Shown: positions 15,306 to 23,094 of the stretch, in pieces
Numbering within the stretch: position 1 is the stretch's first letter
Layout: each line of letters begins with the position of its first letter
Source: Sphingomonadales bacterium
GTDB lineage: Bacteria > Pseudomonadota > Alphaproteobacteria > Sphingomonadales > Sphingomonadaceae
NCBI GenBank assembly: GCA_020200935.1
Contig: JAIVHR010000165.1
Coordinates: forward strand, 1-23,094
DNA: 23,094 nt
Reading direction: 5' to 3'
The notes under the pieces: model-generated
Databases searched by the model: none
What the model was told of the DNA's origin: nothing
The model's input: only the letters and a program-made list of their open reading frames with translations
Translations under genes and position numbers: made by a program

Positions 15306-17645
15306 ATGTTCAACGGCTTCGAAAAAGAAAACGAGACGATCGCCTTACGGCGCGACGCGGACCTTCGCGGTCCCGCGCACCGCATCGAGGCGCGTCATGC
15401 GCCGGACGGCGAGGTCCGCACGGCGCAGCTCCACATATTGTCGGGCTTCGCGCTCTACACGACTGCCACCCATACTGCCTGTGCGGCGCTGTTCACCGTC
15501 ATCGCCTGGTCGTATATCTCGCCGCTCTTCCTGCTGACCTGGCTGGCGCTCGTCGCGGGCACATCGTTCCTGCTCGGCAAGCGGCTCGAGGAGCGCTCGG
15601 CGGTACGCCGCGGCGATTCCCAGCCCCAGCGCAACATCTGGCTGACGACGGTGGAATCGGCGGTGCGCGCGCTGCTCTGGATGACCATGCCGATCTATGC
15701 GGCGCTCGCCGGGGCGCCGTTCCAGAATTCGCTGATCGACGGCCTCGCCGCGGTGATGATCGTCAGCGGCATCGCGCTCGCCGTGATTCCGGTCGCGGTG
15801 TCGGTGTGGATCGGCGTGATCGCGGTCGGCTTCATCTTTTCCGCCTGGATGGCGAGCGGCATGGACGCGATCACCTCGATCGCGATCTTCCTCGCGGTCG
15901 CGGCGGCCAGCCTTGTCGGCTTCATGCTGCTCGGCTTTTCCTGGCGACGCCAGATCGACCGCGCCGCCGTGCTCGCCGCCAAGCGAGCCGATATCGGCCA
16001 TCTGCTCAAGGAATATGAGGATCGCGGCGCCGGCTGGCTCTGGCAGATCGATCGCGATCTCAACCTGACCTACGTCTCGCCGCGGATGGGCGAATTGCTC
16101 GGCCGCGGCACCTATCAACTGCTCGGCCAGCCGCTGCCGGCGGCTTTGGGCGGCAAGACCGGGATCGGATCGATCCTGACGCTTCGCGAGCGGTTCGATA
16201 GATTCGAGATCGAGCTCGAGACCGCCGTCGGCAAGCGCTGGATGTCGCTTTCGGGGTCGCCGATCCTGCGTCCCGACGGTAGCTTTGCGGGCTATCGCGG
16301 CGTCGGACTCGACATCACCGATTCCAAGACCTCACACGAGCGGCTCGAGCATCTCGCCAATGCCGATGTGCTGACGAGCCTGCCCAATCGCAGCCGCATC
16401 CGCGCGCTGCTCGAAAAGGCGCTCGAGGAATCCAAACAGCGCGACGTGCCTTGCGCGATCCTGTTCCTCGATCTCGACGGCTTCAAGCCGGTCAACGACA
16501 CATTCGGCCATCAAAAGGGCGACGCCGTGCTGAAGACGGTCGCGCGGCGGCTCGCCGACGCGGTCGGCACGCGCGGCACGGTCGGCCGGATCGGCGGCGA
16601 CGAATTCGCGGTGATCGTCAATGACGGACAGAGCCGCAAGGGCGTCGAGGCGCTCGCCGACAGGCTGATCGCGAAGGTCAGCGACCCCTATCTGATCGAC
16701 AATGTCCAGATCCGCATCGGCCTGTCGATCGGCTGCGCCTTCGGCCCGATCGACGGCGATACGGTCGACGATCTGGTGCGCAAAGCCGATCTCGCTCTCT
16801 ATCACGCCAAGGCACAGGGACGTGCCACCTTCTGCCATTTCGACCCGCAGATGCAGGTCGAGGCGGAGGAACGCGTGCGGCTCGAGCACGATATGCGCGA
16901 GGCGATCGGCACCACCCAGTTCAGCCTGCTCTATCAGCCGCTCGTCGATGCCCGCTCGCAACGGGTGACCGGCTTCGAGGCCCTGCTGCGCTGGGCGCAT
17001 CCGACGCGCGGCCCGATCTCGCCGGCGGTGTTCATTCCGATCGCCGAGGAAAGCGGCCTCATCGGCGATCTCGGCGAATGGGTGCTGCGCCAGGCCTGCA
17101 TGGACGCCGCGAACTGGCCCGACGAGGTTACCGTTGCGGTCAATATCTCGCCGCTCCAGCTGGTGCTGCCGGCGCTTCCCAATTCGGTCGCCGAAGCTTT
17201 GAAGCGCGCCCGCATTTCACCCAGCCGTCTCGAGGTCGAAGTCACCGAGTCCGTTTTCATGAGCAGCGCCGGCAATTCGATCGACGTGCTGAAGCGTTTG
17301 CGCGGCCTCGGCGTCGGCATCGCGCTCGACGATTTCGGCACCGGCTATTCCTCGCTCGGCTATCTCAACAAGGCGGTGTTCCACAAGCTCAAGATCGACC
17401 ACAGCTTCGTGCGCGAAGCCTCGAAGCGCGAGGAGACCGTCTCGATCATCGAGGCGATCGTCATGCTCGCCAACAGCTTCCGCCTGACGATAACCGCCGA
17501 AGGGATTGAAACCGCGGAAGATTTCAACCGCATGCGCGATCTCGGCTGTCACCAGATGCAAGGCTATCTGTTCGGCCGGCCGATGCCCTTCGACAAGACG
17601 CTCGAGATTGTCGGCACGCGCTGGGAACACCGGCTCGTCGGTTAA
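15306..17645 (+). CDS. Membrane PAS-GGDEF-EAL cyclic-di-GMP enzyme
   Basis: Protein of 779 aa. Residues about 40-220 contain several transmembrane helices, from ILSGFALYTTATHTACAALF onward. A PAS domain follows (about 240-345, WLWQIDRDLNLTYVSPRMGELL). The GGDEF domain (about 350-510) has the intact signature GRIGGDEFAV near 428 but no RxxD inhibitory site upstream of it. The EAL domain (about 540-775) keeps FEALLRW, VNISPLQL, EVTES, DDFGTGYSSL, LKIDHSF, AEGIET and QGYLF, so both synthesis and hydrolysis of c-di-GMP look possible. The ATG at 15306 (GGAG 4 nt upstream) is preferred over an upstream TTG. It is followed by a second GGDEF-EAL gene and lies near rpfF, suggesting a role in DSF signalling. 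Confidence 0.92.
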   Translation: MFNGFEKENETIALRRDADLRGPAHRIEARHAPDGEVRTAQLHILSGFALYTTATHTACAALFTVIAWSYISPLFLLTWLALVAGTSFLLGKRLEERSAVRRGDSQPQRNIWLTTVESAVRALLWMTMPIYAALAGAPFQNSLIDGLAAVMIVSGIALAVIPVAVSVWIGVIAVGFIFSAWMASGMDAITSIAIFLAVAAASLVGFMLLGFSWRRQIDRAAVLAAKRADIGHLLKEYEDRGAGWLWQIDRDLNLTYVSPRMGELLGRGTYQLLGQPLPAALGGKTGIGSILTLRERFDRFEIELETAVGKRWMSLSGSPILRPDGSFAGYRGVGLDITDSKTSHERLEHLANADVLTSLPNRSRIRALLEKALEESKQRDVPCAILFLDLDGFKPVNDTFGHQKGDAVLKTVARRLADAVGTRGTVGRIGGDEFAVIVNDGQSRKGVEALADRLIAKVSDPYLIDNVQIRIGLSIGCAFGPIDGDTVDDLVRKADLALYHAKAQGRATFCHFDPQMQVEAEERVRLEHDMREAIGTTQFSLLYQPLVDARSQRVTGFEALLRWAHPTRGPISPAVFIPIAEESGLIGDLGEWVLRQACMDAANWPDEVTVAVNISPLQLVLPALPNSVAEALKRARISPSRLEVEVTESVFMSSAGNSIDVLKRLRGLGVGIALDDFGTGYSSLGYLNKAVFHKLKIDHSFVREASKREETVSIIEAIVMLANSFRLTITAEGIETAEDFNRMRDLGCHQMQGYLFGRPMPFDKTLEIVGTRWEHRLVG

Positions 17646-17750
17646 TCAATCGATCGGCGCCAAGCCGCTGGCAAACAGCCGCTTCCTCCCCCCAAAGGCA
17701 CGAACTCTTAACTATATCGGACTAAACCGATCGGTGAATGGGAGACCTGG

Positions 17751-19730
17751 ATGCCGTCGGTAGGCAACAAACTGAGACATCTGGCTTCGGCGGAAGGCAC
17801 GCTCGCGCAGCAAGTTCGGGCGGCGCTGGTCAACACCCTCTATACCTCGCCCGCCTCGCTCGTCGTCGGTGCCGTCGCCGGTAGCACGGTCGCCGCGACG
17901 ATCGCCTATATGTCGGGCAGCATCGTGCTCTTGGTCTGCTCGATCGCGATCCATATCGTCGGGCTGCTGCGCATCGCCAGCGCCTATATCTACAAATGGA
18001 TCGGCGCCGAAGAGGCCGAAACGATGCGCGTTCACTGGGAACGGCTCTACGAGATCGGCGCATGGCTCTACGCATCTTTGCTCGGCCTACAGACCTTCCT
18101 CGTGCTGACTCAGACCGACCTGATGGCCTTGCAGCTGCTGGCCGTGACGATGGCGACCGGCTACGCCGCCGGCGTCGCGCCGCGCAATGCGGGCCGGCCG
18201 GTGATCGCCTTCGGCCAGGTGGCGCTTGCCGTGATGCCGATGGCGGCAGGCCTATGGCTCACGAACGAGCCGGTCTTCTGGATCCTCGGCGTGATCATTG
18301 TGATCTTTGCGCTCGGCGTGTTCGATATCACGCTGCAGACCTACGAGGTCGTCTATTCGGCGCTTTCGGGACAGCAGGAAAAGGTCGAGGTCGCCGAACG
18401 GTTCGAGAAGATGGCGCGCAGCGACATGCTGACCGGTCTCGACAATCGCCTCGCCATGCAGATGCGGCTCGGCGAATTGCTCGACCGGATCGAACAGGGA
18501 TCGGGCGAAAAACTCGCCGTCATCTGGATGGATCTCGACCATTTCAAGGCGATCAATGACACGCTCGGCCATCTCGCCGGCGACAAGGTTCTGATCGTCA
18601 CCGCCCAGCGGGTCAAGGCGGTGCTCAACGATCGTGGTTGGCTGGCGCGCTTCGGTGGCGACGAGTTCGTCATTATGGCGAAGGTTTCTGGCCTCGGCGA
18701 AGCGCAATCGCTGGGCGAACAGATCATGGAATCGATCGCCCAGCCGATCAGCGTCAACGATCAGAATATCGAAATCGGCGCGTCGCTCGGTTTCGCCGTC
18801 GCGCCCGATCACGGCTGCCAGAGCGAGGCGATGCTCAAATGCGCCGACATCGCGCTCTATCATGCCAAGAAGGACGGCGGAAAGCGCGTCCGCGGTTTCG
18901 AACTCTTCATGCATGAGGATTTCCTCATGCACCGCCAGATCGAACAGGGGCTGCAGGAAGCGCTGGCCAAGAACGAATTCGAACTGCTGTTCCAGCCGAT
19001 CGTCGATCTCGCCAGCGGCAAGACGAGGAGCTGCGAGGCCTTGTTGCGCTGGCATCACCCCGAACTTGGCGATGTCAGTCCGGCGGTCTTCATCCCGGTC
19101 GCCGAGAATGCGGGACTGATCGGGAAGATCACCGAATGGGTGCTCGAAAAAGCTTGTATTGCCGCCGCGCAATGGCCCGAGAACGTCAACGTATCGGTCA
19201 ACATCTCGGCCTATCTGCTCAAGAACCCCAACCTGCCGGTCAAGATCATCGAAACGCTGGTCAACACCGGTATGGTCGCCCGCCGGCTCGAGCTCGAGAT
19301 CACCGAAAGCGTGCTGCTCGACGAGAGCCCGCAGGTCAATTCGCTGCTGCGCCAGCTCCAGAAGATGGGGCTGCGGTTGTGCCTCGACGATTTCGGCACC
19401 GGCTTCTCCTCGCTGACCTATCTGCGCAGCTGGGAGTTCGACACCATCAAGATCGACAAATCCTTCATCAGCAACATCGCCAACAGCCCGACCGACCAGA
19501 AGATCATCCGCGCCGTCGTCCAACTCGCCAAATCGCTCGAAGTGGCGACGGTTGCCGAAGGCGTCGAGACCGCCGAACAGCTCGAACGGGTGCAGAATGC
19601 CGGCTGCAGCCGCGTCCAGGGCTATTATTACGCCAAGCCGATGACCGCCGACCAGGCGCGTGAACGGCTAAGGCTGGAACAGGCGGATAGCGGTGCCGAG
19701 CGTGGTCCGCAGGTGATCAACCTGCATTGA
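17751..19730 (+). CDS. Membrane GGDEF-EAL cyclic-di-GMP enzyme
   Basis: Protein of 659 aa. The N-terminal 200 residues are a membrane sensor with two blocks of helices (about 30-80 and 104-198); no PAS domain is seen. The GGDEF domain has ARSDMLTGLDNRLAM at about 222 and the intact signature ARFGGDEFVIM near 302, again without an RxxD I-site. The EAL domain keeps CEALLRW, VNISAYLL, EITES, DDFGTGFSSL, IKIDKSF, AEGVET and QGYYY, so catalytic competence is expected. The start has GGGAG 6 nt upstream. It follows the first GGDEF-EAL gene by 105 bp, and its last 14 bp overlap the convergent rpfF. A TTAACT box at 17708 matches one before the first gene. Confidence 0.93.
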   Translation: MPSVGNKLRHLASAEGTLAQQVRAALVNTLYTSPASLVVGAVAGSTVAATIAYMSGSIVLLVCSIAIHIVGLLRIASAYIYKWIGAEEAETMRVHWERLYEIGAWLYASLLGLQTFLVLTQTDLMALQLLAVTMATGYAAGVAPRNAGRPVIAFGQVALAVMPMAAGLWLTNEPVFWILGVIIVIFALGVFDITLQTYEVVYSALSGQQEKVEVAERFEKMARSDMLTGLDNRLAMQMRLGELLDRIEQGSGEKLAVIWMDLDHFKAINDTLGHLAGDKVLIVTAQRVKAVLNDRGWLARFGGDEFVIMAKVSGLGEAQSLGEQIMESIAQPISVNDQNIEIGASLGFAVAPDHGCQSEAMLKCADIALYHAKKDGGKRVRGFELFMHEDFLMHRQIEQGLQEALAKNEFELLFQPIVDLASGKTRSCEALLRWHHPELGDVSPAVFIPVAENAGLIGKITEWVLEKACIAAAQWPENVNVSVNISAYLLKNPNLPVKIIETLVNTGMVARRLELEITESVLLDESPQVNSLLRQLQKMGLRLCLDDFGTGFSSLTYLRSWEFDTIKIDKSFISNIANSPTDQKIIRAVVQLAKSLEVATVAEGVETAEQLERVQNAGCSRVQGYYYAKPMTADQARERLRLEQADSGAERGPQVINLH

Positions 19731-20655
19731 GACCCTGCGACAAGCGGGTCTGCGCCCGGACGAGGCGCTCCATCAGCTTTAGATCCTTGTCGCGCAGCTT
19801 GAGCGCGGTATCCGCCCAGATCTCGACGATCCGGTTGAGTTCGTCGAGGCTCACCGGCATCACCTGATTGCTTGCCGCATAGACCGCGCTGTTGCCGGCA
19901 TGGCGTCGGCAATTCTCCTGGATATACCTGACCACTTCGGCCTCGCCTTCGCCATCGGGAACGACGCGGTGGACGAGACCCGCCTCTTGCATCTGTCGGG
20001 CGGTGAAGCTGCGGTTGCCGAGGATCAGCTGCTCGGCCTTGGCGATACCGATCCGCCTGGCGAGCAGCGAATGGGCGCCCATGCCGGGAAACAGTCCGAA
20101 GGCGATTTCGGGCAGGCCGAATTTGGCGCTTTCCTCGGCGATGATGACATTGAAGGAGAGCAGCGCCTCAAACCCGCCGCCCAGCGCCTGGCCCTGGACG
20201 AGACCGATGGTGACGATCGGCAGCCCGAGCCGATTGATATTGCGGTGCAGGATGCCGGTGCAGGCCTCGCCATAATCGATCAGCCCCTGGCGATCGCCGG
20301 CGCGAATATAATCGGCGAAAAGGCCGAGATCGCCGCCGAGATTCCACACTCCGGGAAAGCGCGAGCCGAGCACGAGATAGCTGAGCTTGGCTTCCTCGCG
20401 GCCGTAGATGCGGGCGATCTCGCGCTGCCAGGTCTCGAAATCGCGCAGCATGGACACATCGAAATTGGGCCGTCCCGCGGGTGTCATATAGGTCCAGAGC
20501 GTGCTCAGAGAGGCATCCCATTGCACCTCGAGCTGGCCGAGATCGAATAGCTCCGTCGCCGGACCGCGATCGAGCTGCACACCTTCCAGGCCCAGATCCA
20601 TTTCGCCGTCGGCGACGATCTGTCCGCCCTCCGGATTGATTCTGGTCTGGTCCAT
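19717..20655 (-). CDS. rpfF: RpfF-type DSF synthase (crotonase family)
   Basis: Crotonase-fold protein of 312 aa with the features of RpfF, which makes cis-2-unsaturated fatty-acid signals (DSF family) by dehydrating and releasing 3-hydroxyacyl-ACP. The oxyanion region is WNLGGDLGLFADYIRAGDR. The two catalytic glutamates are in GGGFEALLSFN and GLPEIAFGLFPGMGA, exactly 20 residues apart, as Glu141/Glu161 are in Xanthomonas RpfF. The C-terminus EIWADTALKLRDKDLKLMERLVRAQTR is also RpfF-like. The ATG at 20655 has AGGA about 11 nt upstream. The N-terminus is some 20 residues longer than in Xanthomonas. It converges on the second GGDEF-EAL gene (14-bp overlap). An ordinary enoyl-CoA hydratase is the alternative, but it fits less well. 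Confidence 0.87.
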   Translation of the reverse strand: MDQTRINPEGGQIVADGEMDLGLEGVQLDRGPATELFDLGQLEVQWDASLSTLWTYMTPAGRPNFDVSMLRDFETWQREIARIYGREEAKLSYLVLGSRFPGVWNLGGDLGLFADYIRAGDRQGLIDYGEACTGILHRNINRLGLPIVTIGLVQGQALGGGFEALLSFNVIIAEESAKFGLPEIAFGLFPGMGAHSLLARRIGIAKAEQLILGNRSFTARQMQEAGLVHRVVPDGEGEAEVVRYIQENCRRHAGNSAVYAASNQVMPVSLDELNRIVEIWADTALKLRDKDLKLMERLVRAQTRLSQGLNAG

Positions 20656-21058
20656 GTATGCGAGTTCCTGTTGTTTACCGGACCTTAAACATAAATGGAT
20701 TTGCCGGGCAATCGTCATTGCTCGGGATTCATGTAGAAAAATCAACTGTCTCGCTTTGAGACCTATTCGGTCGGAGACAAGAAGTCTGGTTAAGGGACTG
20801 GATTGATTCCTAAATGCGTTACCTGTTCTTAACTCCTCGCGTGGCATTTCGGTCACATGTCTTCGACCCGCCACCGCCCCGCCGCGCTCGGTCTGAGCGC
20901 CCGCAAAATCGCGCTTTTTCCGCTTTCGGATGAGGCCATGCTGGAGGTCGAGATCAGCGCCGGTTGCGAACAATTCATCGGCCGCTTCGCGCGGCTCGAC
21001 TGTTTCCGTTTTCGCGGCGGCATCATCCGTTTTTGCGCTGGCGAAGGTTAGAGCAACG
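20656..21058. other. Intergenic region between rpfF and the adhesin, with inverted repeats and a doubtful small ORF
   Basis: It contains GTTTA-N8-TAAAC at 20673-20690 and the perfect inverted repeat GTCTC-GCTTT-GAGAC at 20748-20762, with another GAGAC at 20774-20778. All are upstream of rpfF and are candidate operator sites. TTAACC (minus, 20788-20793) and TTAACT (plus, 20829-20834) resemble CtrA half-sites. A plus-strand ORF at 20857-21051 (64 aa, MSSTRHRPAALGLSARKIAL...) has no ribosome-binding site or recognisable domain; I do not count it as a gene, though it cannot be excluded. Confidence 0.45.
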
Positions 21059-21086
21059 AAAAAGGCCGGAGCGAACGCCCCGGCCT
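21059..21086 (-). terminator. Intrinsic terminator of the trimeric autotransporter gene
   Basis: On the minus strand, a 10-bp stem (21086-21077 with 21072-21063, one G-T pair) closes the loop GTTC and is followed by five T residues (21063-21059, overlapping the stem base). It lies 20 bp after the TAG at 21106-21108. This supports that TAG as the true end of the adhesin gene and argues against transcription running into rpfF. Confidence 0.8.
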
Positions 21087-21105
21087 CCCCCGATAATCGC
21101 GGCGG

Positions 21106-23094
21106 TCTACCACTCGATCTGGAAACCGCCCCTCGCGCCGAGATCGCCGTCGTCGCCGCGGCCCGATCGGCATAATAGCCGATGCCGGTCGACAGCGCGA
21201 AATTCGATCCGGGCTGCATCGACGGGCTCTCCATAGCCAGCGCCATCGCGACGCCCTCATTGGCGCGGTTGATGTCGATCCGGTTCTGGTTGGCGAGATC
21301 GAACAGCTGCTGGGTCTGGGTCTGCAGATTGCCGATCGCCTGGCTGTTGACCGCGATCGCCGCCTGGTTCGCCGCGATCGCCATGCTGTTGGCATTGACC
21401 TGCGCCATGCTCGCCTGGCCGGTGTTGGGCACGACGATCGTGTTCGCCGCCTGGAAGGCGACCGCCTGGCTCGTCGCGTCGCGAACCGAGACGCCCGCCG
21501 GCGAAGAGTCTTCCTCGGCGCGCGCTGTCCGGGTCGGGTTGGCGCTGTTGTCTCCCGGCGACTCGGTCCGGTCGCCGCCCTGTAGCTCGGAACGGTCGGC
21601 CAAGGCCGCGCTGTTGTCGCCGGGCGAGGCCGCGCCATTTTCCAGGTCGCCGCGATTCGCCATCGCCACGCTATTGTCGCCCGGCGCGTCGCCGCGTTCG
21701 AGCTCGACGCGCTCGGCCATCGCGCCGGCATTGTCGCCGCTGCTGTTCAACGCCGCATCCGGCCGGCTGCTCGCCGCGCTATTGTCGGCGACCAGATCGC
21801 CGCGTCCGGGACGCGGCTGCTGCGCCGCCGCCGAGGCGGCGGGCTGCTGCGCGACGGCCGGTGCCGAACCGGCGGCCTGGGTAGCGCCCGCCGCGGCTCC
21901 GGATGCCGTCGCGACCGGCGTGGAGGATGCCGCGGGAGCACTCGGCGTGCCGCCGGCCGTTTGCGTCGGCGTGCTGCCGGTCGGGGCCGGCGCACTGGCC
22001 GAACCGGCGGTCGGGCTCACCTGATAGCCGAGGTTCCCGTTGCTATCGACGGTGACGTAATAGAGCGTGCCGCTCTGCTGGGCATTCGAGGCCGCCGTCG
22101 GCAGGCCCGGCATGGTGTAGGTGTAGTTGACCGTCCCGAACATGATCTGGTCGGGGCGCGTGGTCATCGCGAAGGCGCCCAGCGCCAGCGAGCGGATATG
22201 GTTCGATACCGCCGCACGGCCGATCGCCAGCGCGTCGCGCGCGTGCGCTTCCGACCGGGTGCCGATCGCCACCGTGTTGTTGGTCGTCGCCGTCGCGAGA
22301 TCGCCGATCGCCACCGATTTGGGGCCCGAGGCGTCCGACCGGTTGCCGATCGCCAGCGCCTGGAAGCCCGTCGCCGAAGCCGACTGGCCGACCGCGACGG
22401 CCTGCTGATCGCTCGCCACCGTATCGGCGCCGATCGCGGTGCCGAGCCGTCCCGCCGTCGCCCCGCCGCCGATCGCCACGCCGCGCTCGTCGGTCGCCTG
22501 CGCATCCGCGCCGAGCGCAACCGCCTCCTCGCCATCCGCCTGAGCGCCGTCCGCGCCGTCGTCATCCCCGTCACCGCCGATCGCGATCGCGCTTATGCCA
22601 GTGGCGTCGGAATCGGCGCCGATCGAGATGCTCCGGTCGACCGCGGCGTTCGCATCGCTGCCGAGCGCGGTCGCATCGATGGCAAGTGCCTGAGCGGAGT
22701 GCCCGACCGCCGTGGAATCGATTCCGGTGGCGTCGGAACGTGCTCCCAATGCCGTGGCGTTGTTATCGGTAGCCGCTGCGTCGGTACCCACCGCCGTTGC
22801 GTCGGTGTCCGACGCCACGGCGATCACGCCGAGGGCCATCGCGTTGAAGCCCGAGGCATTGGCTTGCGTACCAATCGCAATCGCGCTGGCACCGCTGGCC
22901 ACCGCATCCGACCCGATCGCCGTCGTGAAGTTGCCCGAAGCTTCAGCTCCCGAGCCCAGCGCCACGGTCTCGAAGCTGCTGGCTTCCGAATTCGCACCGA
23001 TCGCCGTCCCTTCGTCGCCGCTGGCGTCGGCGTTGAGTCCGATTGCGGTTGAGTCGGAAAAGCCCGTGGTCGACCCGGTCCCGCATTCTAGGCC
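21106..23094 (-). CDS. Trimeric autotransporter adhesin (YadA-like), 5' end outside window, anchor frameshifted
   Basis: Surface adhesin; the frame is open to the right edge. From the edge to about 22130 runs a head of 21 mostly 14-residue units (TAIGSDAVASGASA type) typical of YadA heads. A Pro/Ala/Thr-rich region follows, then about 20-residue GDNS repeats with three RGD tripeptides. Next comes a short coiled coil (NSMAIAANQAAIAVNSQAIG), then the anchor start GVAMALAMESPSMQPGSNFALSTGIGYYADR. The anchor's last strand DDGDLGARGGFQIEW and its TAG (21106-21108) are in another frame, so about one strand is deleted near 21150-21170. Unshifted, the frame runs without stop into rpfF, producing a spurious 1000-residue-plus fusion. 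Trimerisation and outer-membrane insertion would be impaired if the lesion is real. Confidence 0.82.
21500..21815 (-). repeat. GDNS-type ~20-residue protein repeats with RGD tripeptides in the adhesin
   Basis: Imperfect units such as GDNSVAMANRGDLENGAASP and GDNSAALADRSELQGGDR recur about five times in the stalk/linker of the autotransporter. RGD codons lie at 21796-21804, 21688-21696 and 21646-21654. The units are at the protein level; the DNA is diverged, so they are not a recent tandem expansion. Confidence 0.6.

Noticed and set aside
20857-21051. 64-aa plus-strand ORF between rpfF and the adhesin
   Set aside because: No ribosome-binding site, no recognisable family, and it ends beside the adhesin terminator. 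It is kept only as a mention in the intergenic entry.
19717-22965. A single 1000-residue-plus protein fusing the adhesin to the RpfF-like crotonase
   Set aside because: The join exists only because the adhesin frame is shifted near 21160. The true adhesin stop (21106-21108), a strong terminator (21059-21086) and a start with a ribosome-binding site at 20655 separate two genes.
21960-23094. 42-bp periodicity that could suggest a tandem or CRISPR-like array
   Set aside because: The period is the 14-residue head repeat of the adhesin. Units are diverged at DNA level, and there is no alternation of identical repeat and unique spacer.

Overview
The window is about 23.1 kb of GC-rich DNA that reads as a sphingomonad (Alphaproteobacteria, Sphingomonadales) chromosome. 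The evidence is the gene order lepB-rnc-era and dapB-nth, a bkdA1-bkdA2-bkdB cluster, a DUF6491-like lipoprotein, and dispersed palindromic repeats with the GAGCTTGTCGA core and the CCCCGGA/TCCGGGG hairpin seen in this order. The genus cannot be fixed from the sequence alone.

Layout. 1-2731 (+): signal peptidase I (5' end outside the window), RNase III and the GTPase Era, interrupted between rnc and era by a small GIY-YIG nuclease gene bounded by an inverted pair of palindromic repeats. 2743-4610 (-): a sirtuin deacylase with an internal deletion, a second compact pair of the same repeats, the manganese exporter MntP and a ParDE toxin-antitoxin pair. 4611-6711 (+): a leader made of degenerate copies of the dapB 5' end, then dapB, nth and a lipoprotein. 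6766-6842: tRNA-Arg(CCG), followed by a LysR-type regulator (-) and a tiny divergent ORF. 8289-11912 (-): the three-gene branched-chain 2-oxo acid dehydrogenase operon (E1alpha, E1beta, E2). 12253-13026 (+): a COG3650/META-domain lipoprotein with a terminator, converging on a broken M3-family metallopeptidase (13208-15098, -). 15306-19730 (+): two membrane-anchored GGDEF-EAL proteins. 19717-20655 (-): an RpfF-type DSF (diffusible signal factor) synthase overlapping the second one tail to tail. 21106-23094 (-): a trimeric autotransporter adhesin whose 5' end lies outside the window and whose membrane-anchor end is frameshifted.

How it fits together. The right-hand 8 kb looks like a lifestyle-switch cluster: a synthase for a fatty-acid signal, two proteins able to make and degrade cyclic-di-GMP (one with a PAS sensor), and a surface adhesin. 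This resembles the RpfF/RpfR logic of Burkholderia, but with transmembrane sensors. The left-hand side is housekeeping: protein export, RNA processing, ribosome assembly, lysine synthesis and base-excision repair. A candidate mobile repeat/nuclease element has inserted into it.

Three minus-strand genes (sirtuin, M3 peptidase, adhesin anchor) each carry a deletion-like junction. They are either real gene decay or assembly errors, and reads across the junctions would decide.
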